Origin: a bacterium | GTDB taxonomy: Bacteria > Bacillota > Clostridia > Oscillospirales > Acutalibacteraceae | Direction: 5' to 3' | DNA: 54,786 nucleotides | NCBI GenBank assembly: GCA_022774755.1 | Contig: JALFLK010000032.1 | Span: 1 to 54,786, forward strand | In this document: positions 34,014 to 42,858 of the stretch, in pieces | Layout of the letters: every line of letters begins with the position of its first letter | Position numbering within the stretch: the first letter of the stretch is position 1 | Program-made: the position numbers and the translations under genes | The notes under the pieces: generated by a model | Told to the model about the DNA's origin: nothing | What the model saw: only the letters and a program-made list of their open reading frames with translations | Databases searched by the model: none

Positions 34014-36083
34014 ATGAATAATGATAAAATAGAAATACTGGCTCCGGCAGGAGGCTTTGACAGCGTTGTTGCGGCGGTAAGATGCGGAGCAGACGCCGTT
34101 TATCTGGGTGCAAAGGAGTTTTCCGCCAGAGCGTCGGCGCAGAATTTTGACGACGACGAGCTTGTAAAAGCGGCAGAATACTGTCATCAGCGCAACGTGC
34201 TTGTGTATCTCACGGTTAATACAGTCGTATTTGACAGCGAGCTTGAGGGTGTTGCAAAGCTGATTAAGCAAGCCTGCAAGGCAGGAATAGACGCCGTAAT
34301 TGTGCAGAATATGGGCGTTGCAATGATGATAAAAGAAATGGCTCCCAAATTGCCCCTGCACGGCTCTACGCAAATGTCGGTGCACACCTTAAGCGGAGCG
34401 AAAGCCCTTTACGAAATGGGCTTTAAGCGAGTTGTACTTGCAAGAGAGCTTACAAAAGATGAAATTCGTACTATTGCTGAGGGCTGTCCCATAGAGTTAG
34501 AGGTGTTTGTACACGGAGCGCTGTGTATGAGTATGTCTGGACAGTGCTATTTTTCGGCTATGCTGGGCTCAAGAAGCGGAAGCAGAGGCGCCTGCGCACA
34601 GCCCTGCCGCCTGCCCTTTTCTGTCGGAGGAGTTAAGGACTGCCATGCTTTGAGCCTTAAAGACAACAGCATTATAGATTATTTGGGCGAGCTTCAGGCT
34701 ATGGGCGTTGCCTCGGCGAAAATTGAGGGCAGAATGAAACGCCCCGAATATGTTGCCTGCGCAGTGAGAGCCTGTGTTGAGAGCCGTGATTGGGGTGGGG
34801 TTTCTCCCGAAACACAAAGGCTTTTGGAAAGCGTTTTTTCACGAACGGGCTTTACCGACGGCTATTACACGGACCGCAGAGGGAAAGATATGTTTGGATT
34901 CCGCCGAAAAGAAAATGTTGTTTCTGCAGACGAAAAGCTTTTCTCAAAAATCCGCAGTCTATATAAGGACGAAAATCAGAGAGTTAAAGTTTCATTTGAA
35001 TTAAACGGAAAAATCGGTGAAAATCCTGTTTTGACCGTATCTGACGGCTGTAACAGGGTGAAAATAACAGGGGATACTCCCTGCCAAAGGGCGGTGAACA
35101 AGCCCTTATCGGAAGAAAAATGCAAGGCTCAGCTTGAAAAAACAGGCTCTACCCAGTATTATCCCGAAAAAATCATCTGCTCCCTCGAACAGGGCGTGAC
35201 AATGCCCCTGTCGGCAATAAACAAATTGCGCAGGCAAGCCCTTGAGGAGCTTGACAAAATCAGAGGAACGGCTAAAAAATATTCGGTAAATGAGCCTTCG
35301 CCTTTGCCCCGACTTGTAACACGAAACAAACCAATAAAACGGTATGCAAGGGTCAAATCAGCAAAAATCGAGAAAGCGTTTAAGGATTTCGATATGGTTT
35401 TCGTCCCGGTATTCACCTCCTCAGAACAGCTTGTAAGCTTAAAGGAACAAGGGTATAAAATCGGTGTGGAAATTCCGCCGGCTATGTTTTCTCTTGACGA
35501 TAAAATCGCAGAAGCTCTTAAAAATGCCAAAAATGCGGGGATAAACGATGTTTACTGCCCGAACATAGGCGCCGTTTATCTTGCACACCGGGAAGATATG
35601 AGGATTCACGGCGGTTTTCGGCTGAATTTTACAAACAGCCGTGATATTCTGTGGGCAGAAAGTATGGGTTTTGCAGATGCGGAGCTCAGCGTGGAGATTA
35701 CCATAAACCAAATCAAAGAGCTTCGGGGCAGTCTGCCTGTGGGCATTGTAAGCTATGGCTATCTTCCCCTTATGCTTACCCGAAACTGCCCCAACAAGTG
35801 TGCGGGAATATCCTGTAAGGCTTGCAAAGGCAAGTGGGAATTGCAGGATAGAAAGGGTAAAAAATTCATTTTGTTATGCGGCAAAAGCGCAACTGAAATA
35901 CTTAACTGTGTGCCGCTGAAAATGACCGACAAGGCAGATTTGTTTGAAAATATCAGTTTCCACACATACTCGTTCACTGTGGAAAACTATGTGGAAAGTG
36001 TGGAAACAATCGGTGAAATTCATAGTTATTTACTTGATTTAAAGGATTTTACCCGTGGATTGTATTTTAGAGGTGTAAAATAA
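34014..36083 (+). CDS. Peptidase U32 family protein (RlhA-like)
   Basis: A 689-residue protein. The N-terminal U32 domain begins IEILAPAGGFDSVVAAVRCGADAVYLG and has the family signature EVFVHGALCMSMSGQCYFSAMLGSRSGSRGACAQPCR (about 164-200) with its cysteines. A central DUF3656-like part follows, then a C-terminal domain with more cysteines (LTRNCPNKCAGISCKACKG). The length and two-part build match RlhA-type proteins, which use prephenate and an iron-sulphur cluster to hydroxylate C2501 of 23S rRNA, rather than short collagenase-annotated members. zapA-U32 adjacency is common in Clostridia. No strong ribosome site: the region before ATG reads AACGGTAGCTT. Confidence 0.88.
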   Translation: MNNDKIEILAPAGGFDSVVAAVRCGADAVYLGAKEFSARASAQNFDDDELVKAAEYCHQRNVLVYLTVNTVVFDSELEGVAKLIKQACKAGIDAVIVQNMGVAMMIKEMAPKLPLHGSTQMSVHTLSGAKALYEMGFKRVVLARELTKDEIRTIAEGCPIELEVFVHGALCMSMSGQCYFSAMLGSRSGSRGACAQPCRLPFSVGGVKDCHALSLKDNSIIDYLGELQAMGVASAKIEGRMKRPEYVACAVRACVESRDWGGVSPETQRLLESVFSRTGFTDGYYTDRRGKDMFGFRRKENVVSADEKLFSKIRSLYKDENQRVKVSFELNGKIGENPVLTVSDGCNRVKITGDTPCQRAVNKPLSEEKCKAQLEKTGSTQYYPEKIICSLEQGVTMPLSAINKLRRQALEELDKIRGTAKKYSVNEPSPLPRLVTRNKPIKRYARVKSAKIEKAFKDFDMVFVPVFTSSEQLVSLKEQGYKIGVEIPPAMFSLDDKIAEALKNAKNAGINDVYCPNIGAVYLAHREDMRIHGGFRLNFTNSRDILWAESMGFADAELSVEITINQIKELRGSLPVGIVSYGYLPLMLTRNCPNKCAGISCKACKGKWELQDRKGKKFILLCGKSATEILNCVPLKMTDKADLFENISFHTYSFTVENYVESVETIGEIHSYLLDLKDFTRGLYFRGVK

Positions 36084-36258
36084 GGAGAAATTTGTTAAAA
36101 TCATTATAAGAATTATTATAAAGAATTTAATGTGCCTGTTAAAATTCTTTTGTGATAAAATAATGAAAATTAACTTTCTTTATTATAATTTTGCACAGGA
36201 ATTTTAATTTTATATTGCAGGATTTATTTATCAAACTTGCAAAAAAGAGAGGAATAAT

Positions 36259-36732
36259 ATGACAGATAGGGATAATATGACAGATATGACAAAACATATA
36301 AAGATTAAAAAATTCAGACCAAACGCAAAAATTCCAGTACAGGCTACCGAAGGCTCTGCCGGAATGGATTTGTACGCCTGTATCGACTCGCCGATAACGA
36401 TTAAGCACGGCGAAATAAAGCTAATCCCCACTGGCGTAGGCATTGCCCTGTCCGATAAATACTGCGCAGCGTTTATATATGCCAGAAGCGGTCTTGGAAT
36501 CAAGCACGGCATCTGCCTTGCAAACGGCGTGGGAGTTGTGGACAGCGATTACAGAGGGGAAATTTGCGTCGGACTTTGCAATGTTTCGTCAGATGAATAC
36601 ACGGTTGAGCCCTTTGAGCGAATTGCCCAGATGGTGATTGCCCCCGTTTACTCCGCTGTGCTTTCCACTTGCAGTGAGCTTGACGAAACATCAAGGGACA
36701 CAGGCGGTTTCGGCTCAACAGGCAAAAAATAA
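36259..36732 (+). CDS. dut: Deoxyuridine 5'-triphosphate nucleotidohydrolase (dUTPase)
   Basis: A 157-residue trimeric dUTPase that hydrolyses dUTP to dUMP and keeps uracil out of DNA. All five motifs are present: GSAGMDLYA, the IPTGVGIAL block, YARSGLGIKHG, NGVGVVDSDYRGEI with the catalytic Asp, and RDTGGFGSTG at the C-terminus. The start is ATG 36259 after AGAGAGGA; ATG 36277 and 36286 are in-frame alternatives that would remove a short Asp/Met-rich lead. Upstream (36084-36258) is AT-rich with an extended -10 TGaTAAAAT (36153-36161) and TATAAT (36183-36188), neither with a clear -35. Confidence 0.96.
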   Translation: MTDRDNMTDMTKHIKIKKFRPNAKIPVQATEGSAGMDLYACIDSPITIKHGEIKLIPTGVGIALSDKYCAAFIYARSGLGIKHGICLANGVGVVDSDYRGEICVGLCNVSSDEYTVEPFERIAQMVIAPVYSAVLSTCSELDETSRDTGGFGSTGKK

Positions 36733-36856
36733 ACCGCAGATTTTCTATGCAATTCTTTATACATATTTTCAGATTATTTCAATATAAGTAATAGGGAAAT
36801 ATTGATTTCAAAGATGACTTTCGGGCAAAATGCCGCCGAACATTGGTCAAATTATG

Positions 36857-36885
36857 TTGAAATGAAATGTGAAATATTATATAAT
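36857..36885 (+). promoter_or_regulatory. Promoter of mreB
   Basis: TTGAAA (36857-36862), 17 bp, TATAAT (36880-36885). A second TATAAT follows at 36892-36897. The mreB ATG is 53 bp past the first -10. Confidence 0.85.
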
Positions 36886-36937
36886 TAGGGGTATAATTTT
36901 AATATGAATAAAATAACTCTCAAAAAGGAGTAGAGAT

Positions 36938-37948
36938 ATGTTTTCGTTTTCCAAAGATGTTGCCATAGATTTAGGTACCGCCAACACTCTTGTTGCCGTA
37001 AAGGGCAAGGGAATTGTTATGAGAGAGCCGTCGGTGGTTGCCATTGACGCCCAGACCGAGAGCGTTATTGCAGTTGGCAAAGAGGCAAAGGAAATGATAG
37101 GCAGAACGCCTGACTCTATTATTGCGGTAAGACCTCTTAAGGACGGGGTTATAGCCGACTTTGACATAACCTCTGCAATGCTGAAAAATTTTATTAAAAA
37201 ATCCGTTAAGCCGGGGCTTTTTTCAAAACCCAGAATTATAATATGTATGCCCTCGGGAGTTACCGAGGTTGAGCGCAACGCCGTTGAGGACGCCGCCTAT
37301 CAGGCAGGCGGAAAGCAGGTGGAGCTTGTAGAAGAGCCTATGGCGGCGGCGGTAGGCGCAGGACTGCCTGTTGACGAGCCTGTGGGAAGCCTTGTGGTTG
37401 ATATCGGCGGAGGTACGTCTGAGGTGGCTGTTATTTCCTTAGGCGATATTGTAACCTCCTGTTCCGTCAGGGTTGCAGGCGATAAATTTGACAAGGCGAT
37501 TATTGACTATATAAAAAAGGAATACAGTCTTATTATCGGCGAGCGCACAGCCGAGGCTGTTAAAATTCAAATCGGCTCAGCCTTTCCCTATCAGGATGAG
37601 GGCTCTGTTGTGGTCAAGGGCAGAAATATGGCAGACGGACTGCCAAAGGACATTACCGTTACCGCCGAAGAAGTAAGGGACGCCCTTGCAGAACCGTTGA
37701 TGACGGTTGTGGAGGCTATCAAATCAACTCTTGAAAAAACGCCCCCCGAGCTTTCGGCGGATATTATAGATTCAGGCATTATGCTCACAGGCGGAGGCGC
37801 ACTTCTGAGGGGCATTGATATGCTTGTAATGCAGCAAACGGGAATGCCTGTGCATATAGCTGAAAGACCGCTTGAGTGCGTAGCAATAGGCGCAGGAAAA
37901 CGGCTGGGCTTTACCGTTGAGGACAGACGTTCCCCACGAAGAAAATAA
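36938..37948 (+). CDS. mreB: Rod shape-determining protein MreB
   Basis: A 336-residue actin-like filament protein that directs cell-wall synthesis along the side wall. Actin-fold phosphate loops are present: AIDLGTANTLV at the start, VVDIGGGTSEVAVI in the middle and IMLTGGGALLRGID near the end, plus the EEPMAAAVGAGL adenosine-contact block. Length is normal for MreB. ATG follows AAAAAGGAG by 8 bases. It heads the mreBCD-PBP2 cluster, but a good terminator hairpin lies between it and mreC. Confidence 0.97.
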   Translation: MFSFSKDVAIDLGTANTLVAVKGKGIVMREPSVVAIDAQTESVIAVGKEAKEMIGRTPDSIIAVRPLKDGVIADFDITSAMLKNFIKKSVKPGLFSKPRIIICMPSGVTEVERNAVEDAAYQAGGKQVELVEEPMAAAVGAGLPVDEPVGSLVVDIGGGTSEVAVISLGDIVTSCSVRVAGDKFDKAIIDYIKKEYSLIIGERTAEAVKIQIGSAFPYQDEGSVVVKGRNMADGLPKDITVTAEEVRDALAEPLMTVVEAIKSTLEKTPPELSADIIDSGIMLTGGGALLRGIDMLVMQQTGMPVHIAERPLECVAIGAGKRLGFTVEDRRSPRRK

Positions 37949-37957
37949 TTTTAGCGC

Positions 37958-37997
37958 AAGGGAACAGGGCTGAATATCCTTGTTCTCTTATTTTTTC
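37958..37997 (+). terminator. Terminator/attenuator hairpin between mreB and mreC
   Basis: A 12-bp stem, AAGGGAACAGGG (37958-37969) with CCTTGTTCTCTT (37978-37989), includes two G-T pairs and an 8-base loop. ATTTTTTCC follows. No promoter is visible in the 32 bp left before mreC, so it would lower rather than block mreCD expression. Confidence 0.8.
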
Positions 37998-38029
37998 CAT
38001 ATTCTGCAAAACATCAAGGAGAATTTGCA

Positions 38030-38926
38030 ATGAAGAACTTATGGCAGAAAAATAGCTTTAAGGCGTTTACGGCTGTAATTGCAGTCGTGTGCGTTGTTTC
38101 CCTAATCTGCAATTTCGGCTATCCCTTTTTGTCAAGCGGAACTAATCTGCTTACCAAAGGGCTTTTTCAGGTTTCGGCGGCTGTAACCGACAGCTTTTCA
38201 AAGCCGTCTTATGAAGAGCTTGAAGAAAAAGCCGAAGCCTTAGAGGAGGAAAACGCACAGCTAAGGTCACAGCTTGCGGATTATTACGATATTAAGACGG
38301 AAAACGAACAGCTGTGGAAATTTTACGACATAAAAAAAGAAAACCCCTCCTATACTTACGTACCGGCAACGGTTATCCGCAGAGACGCAAACGATGACTT
38401 TTATTCCTTTACCATAGACGCAGGCGATTCTATGGGAATTAAGGTAAACGACCCTGTAATTACCGAAAACGGGCTTGTGGGAATGGTGGTCAGGTGCGAC
38501 GCTTCCACAGCAAAGGTTAAAACTTTGCTTTCTCCCGAAATAAAGGTCGGCGCAGAGGATGTTAAAACCGAGGATATAGGTATAATTACAGGCAACGCAG
38601 AGCTTTGTGACAACAATCTGACGACGCTGACAAAAATCTCCTCGGAAAATACAATGGAGCAAGGGAACGTTATTGCAACCTCCGGCGCAGGGGGACTGTT
38701 TCCGCCAAACCTGATTATAGGCAAAATAAAGGAGATTTCTTTTGACGATTACGACGCAACCAAATACGCCGTTGTTGAGCCCTATGAGGATATCCGCAGG
38801 GTTCAGGGCGTTCTTGTAATCACCGATTTTGAATCAAAGGGACAGATAACTCTTGATAAATCAGCAGACGCAAAGGCATCCGAGGAAAATACATCAGCGC
38901 AGGAAGAATACCAACCGACAACATAA
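38030..38926 (+). CDS. mreC: Rod shape-determining protein MreC
   Basis: A 298-residue protein with a cytoplasmic N-terminus, one helix (about 11-32), a coiled coil (YEELEEKAEALEEENAQLRSQLADYYDIKTENEQL) and the extracytoplasmic double beta-barrel of MreC. The barrel has VIRRDANDDFYSFTIDAGDSMGIKVNDPVITENGLVGMV and SGAGGLFPPNLIIGKIKEI. It bridges MreB and the periplasmic face of the wall-synthesis complex and activates PBP2. A short Ser/Glu tail follows the barrel. ATG follows AAGGAGA. mreD begins 88 bp on. Confidence 0.95.
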   Translation: MKNLWQKNSFKAFTAVIAVVCVVSLICNFGYPFLSSGTNLLTKGLFQVSAAVTDSFSKPSYEELEEKAEALEEENAQLRSQLADYYDIKTENEQLWKFYDIKKENPSYTYVPATVIRRDANDDFYSFTIDAGDSMGIKVNDPVITENGLVGMVVRCDASTAKVKTLLSPEIKVGAEDVKTEDIGIITGNAELCDNNLTTLTKISSENTMEQGNVIATSGAGGLFPPNLIIGKIKEISFDDYDATKYAVVEPYEDIRRVQGVLVITDFESKGQITLDKSADAKASEENTSAQEEYQPTT

Positions 38927-39014
38927 TGTTTTACAGGGCAAGCAAATACAGCAAATCAAACACAGTAAATTAAGCACAGCAAAGCAAATCATAATACCGC
39001 CCTAAGGAGAAAAA

Positions 39015-39527
39015 ATGAAAAACAGGCTTAACGCCCTGAGGTACGGGGCATATTCAATAGAATTACTGCTGTTGTTCACAGCACAGGCAACGCCCGGACT
39101 TGTTCCCGAAATTTTCGGGGCAAAGCCTGTGCTTCTGTTGTCTGCGGCGCTGACTATATCCGCCTTTGAAAGCAGTATGCCTGCAATGATTTTCGGACTT
39201 GTCTGCGGAATTCTGTGCGATTTTTCCTCCACGGGAGCATTAGGCTTTTTCTCTCTGCTGATAACGGCGGCGTGCTACGCACAGGCGTCTCTTTTAAAAA
39301 ATTTTATGGTAAGAAATTTCTTAAACTCCATATTCATATGTTTCTGCGCCTGTGTGGTGATTATCGGGCTTTACTTTGTGTTTTTCTATATTTTCCCCGG
39401 ATTCGGCGGCGTGGGATATTACTTTGTAAATCACTATTTGTCAAGAATAATATACACCTTTGTCTGTTGTATTCCTCTGTATTTTTTGAATATGCTTTTG
39501 TTTAAGCAAATCAGAGCAAAGCAGTGA
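39015..39527 (+). CDS. mreD: Rod shape-determining protein MreD
   Basis: A 170-residue membrane protein with about five hydrophobic helices, matching MreD in size and position. Recognisable family segments are AALTISAFESSMPAMIFGLVCGILCDF and FFSLLITAACYAQASLL. It forms part of the elongasome membrane complex. ATG follows CTAAGGAGA. MreD sequences are poorly conserved, so the call leans on position between mreC and the PBP gene. Confidence 0.9.
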   Translation: MKNRLNALRYGAYSIELLLLFTAQATPGLVPEIFGAKPVLLLSAALTISAFESSMPAMIFGLVCGILCDFSSTGALGFFSLLITAACYAQASLLKNFMVRNFLNSIFICFCACVVIIGLYFVFFYIFPGFGGVGYYFVNHYLSRIIYTFVCCIPLYFLNMLLFKQIRAKQ

Positions 39528-39629
39528 GTTTTTGCAGGTGAACAGTCTGTAGAAAATACCGATTAAATCGTCTAAAAACAGTTTTTCGGCGTAATTTTCA
39601 GCAGCTTATTAGGCAAGGAGGCGAGAAAA

Positions 39630-41678
39630 ATTAAAATCAGGAACAAAAATAAAGAGAAAGGAAATTCATCTTCTTTCCGGTTTTTTGTGTGCATAATAAC
39701 TGTTGCGGTGATTTTTCTTGCCTTTGGCGCAAGGCTTTTTACATGGCAGATTATCGAGGGCAAAACCTACAAAGATATAGCCCTGAGCAGTACCAGCTAT
39801 ACCGAAGAAACAGAGGCTCCCCGAGGGGAAATTCTGGACAGAAACGGCAACGGTATGACGGTGAACAAAACCTGCTACAAGATTGTAATTAACAAATTTT
39901 ATCTTGATATGGACAAAGCAAACCAAGTTATTGAAAATCTGCTGGGATTTATGAACGCAAGGGGAGAAAAGTGGGAGGATACTCTGCCCATAGATGTTAA
40001 TTCTCACAATCAATACGAATTTAAAGAAAACGCCGAAGATGATATTGAAAAGCTGAAAACTGCACAGTTTCTGAATCTTGGCGAAAACGCAGACAGCGAA
40101 GAATGTATGGAGGCGCTTATCAGTCGGTACGATATCGGCAACACCGGTGATAAAAAATCCGCACGAGACATTGCCTCCGTCAGATATAATATGGAGCTTT
40201 GTGATTTTTCAAATTCAACTCCATACGATTTCGCTCTTAACATCAGCCCGCAGATGGTGTCGATTATCAGCGAAAATTTCCAAAACACAGGCTGTGTAGA
40301 AATCGGAACCTACTTAAAGCGCAGTAATCCCGACCCGGAGCTTGCGCCCCATTTGTTGGGAGCCTTGGGCTTAATTACCGAGGAGGAGTACAACGAGAAA
40401 ACTCAGCAGGATAAAAAATACAAATTTAACGATAAAATCGGCAAATTCGGCTTGGAGCTTGCCTTTGAGGACGCCTTGAAAGGGCAGTCGGGAACAAAAA
40501 TAGTTGAAAAAAATTCCGACGGAACTACCTTGCGTGAGGTAAAAAGAACGGATGCAAAACCCGGAAACACCCTGTTCCTTACAATAGACAGCAATATTCA
40601 AAAGGCCGCCAATAAGGCTCTGGAGGAAAACATAACGGCATCACGGAAAAACGGTGAAAAGCTGTCCGCCTCTTACGGCAAAAGCGGATACGGCGAGGAC
40701 TGCCGAACAGGTGCGGCTGTGATGCTTTCGGTTAAAGACTTTTCGGTGCTTGCGGCGGCAAGCTACCCCTCGTATGATTTGGAAAAATACAGCGAATACG
40801 GCGACTATTATGTTGACCTTGAAACCGACGAGCTTAACGCTCCGCTGTATGACAGAGCTTTTAACGGTAGCTTTGCACCGGGCTCTATCTTTAAGCCCTG
40901 TGTAGCCTGCGGTGCCTTGGAGGAAGGAGTAATTGATAAGGACACTCACATTAACTGCACAAAAATTTATGATTATTACAAAACCGACCCTGTCTCCTGT
41001 ATGGGCTATCACGGCTCAATAGATGTTTTTTCTGCTATTACCAGGTCCTGCAACTATTTTTTTGCAGAAACAGGCAGGCGACTGGGCATTAACACAATGT
41101 ACCTGTATGCCGAAAAATTCGGTCTGGGAGGAAAAACAGGCGTAGAAATCAGCGAAAGCCCCGGTTTTCTTGCCGGCAGAGACTCTACCTCCTGGACAGA
41201 CGGAAACACCGTTCAGGCGGCTATCGGTCAGAGTGACAACGCTTTTACTCCGATTCAGCTTGCAACCTATGCTGCAACTCTGGCTAACGACGGCAAGCGT
41301 TACAGAACTCACCTTATAAGCAAGATTACCGACTATAAACGGCAGGAGGTTTTGGAGTACAACGACCCCGACTCCCCCGAGCTTGTGGATGAGGTCGGCA
41401 TCTCCGAAGAAAATATGAAGCTTGTGCAGGAAGCTATGAGAAATGTTGCCGCCGACTCTAACGGTACGGCATATTCCGTGTTCGGCAATTATCCTGTTGA
41501 AATCGCCGCAAAAACAGGTACGGCGGAAAATTCCGGCTCCGACCACACAACGTTCATTTGCTATGCCCCATTTGACAATCCCCAGGTTGCCGCAGCGGTT
41601 GTACTTGAACACGGCGCAAAGGGCGTTTACTCTATGAATGTTGCAAAGGCGATGCTTGACGCTTATTTTAATCCGTGA
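39630..41678 (+). CDS. mrdA: Penicillin-binding protein 2 (class B PBP), ATT start
   Basis: A 682-residue transpeptidase from the proposed ATT start. It has a basic cytoplasmic tail (KIRNKNKEKGNSSS), one helix (FFVCIITVAVIFLAFGARLF) and a PBP dimerisation domain beginning APRGEILDRNG. The transpeptidase domain has Ser419-x-x-Lys422 (GSIFKP), Ser473-Cys-Asn475 and Lys628-Thr-Gly (AAKTGTAE). It cross-links side-wall peptidoglycan with MreBCD. The only well-placed ribosome site is AAGGAGG at 39615-39621, eight bases before ATT 39630. No ATG, GTG or TTG lies in frame between that site and GTG 39687, which sits inside the membrane helix and has no site. Hence a non-standard start is inferred. Confidence 0.93.
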   Translation: MKIRNKNKEKGNSSSFRFFVCIITVAVIFLAFGARLFTWQIIEGKTYKDIALSSTSYTEETEAPRGEILDRNGNGMTVNKTCYKIVINKFYLDMDKANQVIENLLGFMNARGEKWEDTLPIDVNSHNQYEFKENAEDDIEKLKTAQFLNLGENADSEECMEALISRYDIGNTGDKKSARDIASVRYNMELCDFSNSTPYDFALNISPQMVSIISENFQNTGCVEIGTYLKRSNPDPELAPHLLGALGLITEEEYNEKTQQDKKYKFNDKIGKFGLELAFEDALKGQSGTKIVEKNSDGTTLREVKRTDAKPGNTLFLTIDSNIQKAANKALEENITASRKNGEKLSASYGKSGYGEDCRTGAAVMLSVKDFSVLAAASYPSYDLEKYSEYGDYYVDLETDELNAPLYDRAFNGSFAPGSIFKPCVACGALEEGVIDKDTHINCTKIYDYYKTDPVSCMGYHGSIDVFSAITRSCNYFFAETGRRLGINTMYLYAEKFGLGGKTGVEISESPGFLAGRDSTSWTDGNTVQAAIGQSDNAFTPIQLATYAATLANDGKRYRTHLISKITDYKRQEVLEYNDPDSPELVDEVGISEENMKLVQEAMRNVAADSNGTAYSVFGNYPVEIAAKTGTAENSGSDHTTFICYAPFDNPQVAAAVVLEHGAKGVYSMNVAKAMLDAYFNP

Positions 41679-41699
41679 AGACGGAATGGCTAAATTATA

Positions 41700-41850
41700 A
41701 ATTGTCGTGCCCGGCCGATAAACGCCAATCAGAGTTTTTCGGTCGGAATTTTAATTTTTCTAATCTGTTGATTTATCCGCTTTTGGCAGACAAGCGGTCG
41801 GGAACAAAAGCTTGCTGATTAGATGACGCTGCCTGCCCGGAGCGAAAAAA
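41700..41850. repeat. Family B repeat between PBP2 and minD
   Basis: The left part is a hairpin, 41711-41723 with 41734-41746 (CCGGCCGAtAAAC / GTTTtTCGGTCGG), homologous to the hairpin at 19639-19676 but with one base pair changed from T-A to A-T. The right part (41790-41850) is a plus-sense unit: CGGTCGGGAACAAAAG, GATTAGATGACGCTGCCTG, CCCGGAGCGAAAAAA. Confidence 0.85.
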
Positions 41851-41942
41851 GTTATTATTATGGCTGTTTAAAGAACACAAAAATTATGGAATATTACCAA
41901 AAACCGACATAAAATTTTGTTATGCTAATAATATAATTATAT

Positions 41943-41971
41943 TTGCGCTTTTTAGTGATTTGTGATAAAAT
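41943..41971 (+). promoter_or_regulatory. Promoter of minD
   Basis: TTGCGC (41943-41948), 17 bp, TAAAAT (41966-41971) with TGa directly before it. The coding start is 21 bp beyond the -10, so the transcript would have a very short leader. Confidence 0.65.
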
Positions 41972-41992
41972 AACATAGAGGTATCGAATTAT

Positions 41993-42739
41993 ATGAATAA
42001 AGTTATAGTGGTTGCCTCCGGTAAAGGCGGAACGGGCAAATCTACGGTTTGCGTGTGCCTTGCGGCGGCGTTGGTTAAACAACAGAAAAAAGTGCTTTTG
42101 ATAGACTGCGACTGCGGTATGCGGGGACTTGACATAATGCTGGACGTTGAAGAAAGCGTGCTTTTTGATACCTCCGACGCTGTCAGCGGAAACTGCGATT
42201 ACAGCGACGCCGTGTATAAAAGCAAGCATATTGAAAATCTGTATATGCTGGCGGCTCCCTTTGATACGGAAAACGAGGTAAGCCCGTCGGTGTTTGCTCA
42301 GCTTGTTGAGGGACTTAAAGAGGACTACGATTACATAATTATTGATTCCCCTGCAGGAATCGGCTCGGGCTTTGTTACCGCCGCTTATCCTGCGGATTTG
42401 GCGCTGATAGTTACAAATGCAGAGCCTACAAGCCTCAGGGGCGCTGTTAAAATCAGGAAAAAGCTTGAAGAGCTCAATAAAAAGAACATTCGTCTTGTAA
42501 TTAACAGATTTAACAGGAAAAAGTTTAATGAGCTTGGTTTTTACAAGGACCTTGATCAGGTTATAGATGTTGCCCAGACTCAGCTTATTGCCCTCATTCC
42601 CGACGATTTGCACCTTTCGTCGGTAATGCAGAGAGGCGAGGCGGGAGTATGCTGGAGCGCATGCGCAAATGTGTTTGACTGTCTTGTACTTAGGGTAATG
42701 GGATATAATGTTCCTCTTGCTTATGACGGCAGAAAGTAG
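41993..42739 (+). CDS. minD: MinD-like septum-site ATPase lacking the membrane helix
   Basis: A 248-residue deviant-Walker ATPase: KGGTGKST (11-18), DCDCGMRGLDIML, and IIDSPAGIGSGF for Walker B. The sequence follows MinD (NLYMLAAP, LIVTNAEPTSLRGAVKI, ALIPDDLHLSSVMQRGE) up to VMGYNVPL and then stops as AYDGRK. MinD normally continues with an amphipathic helix that binds the membrane; here it is missing. The position after mreBCD-PBP2 is where Clostridia keep minCDE, but minC and minE are absent. It is probably a MinD derivative with altered localisation; another ParA/MinD-type function is possible. No strong Shine-Dalgarno: AGAGGTATCG precedes ATG. Confidence 0.82.
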   Translation: MNKVIVVASGKGGTGKSTVCVCLAAALVKQQKKVLLIDCDCGMRGLDIMLDVEESVLFDTSDAVSGNCDYSDAVYKSKHIENLYMLAAPFDTENEVSPSVFAQLVEGLKEDYDYIIIDSPAGIGSGFVTAAYPADLALIVTNAEPTSLRGAVKIRKKLEELNKKNIRLVINRFNRKKFNELGFYKDLDQVIDVAQTQLIALIPDDLHLSSVMQRGEAGVCWSACANVFDCLVLRVMGYNVPLAYDGRK

Positions 42740-42858
42740 TATATTGTAGATAAAGGAAAATAAAGGCATTACATTATAAATTAAAAGGCGAGTTTATCGC
42801 ATAATGCGTTTTGTATAGCAGGATTTTGTGAAGTTAGAAGAAAAATGGAGGATTGTTT

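Noticed and set aside
41894..42769. 291-codon minus-strand frame opposite minD
   Set aside because: It is a shadow of minD; composition is rich in His, Asn and Tyr and there is no start signal.
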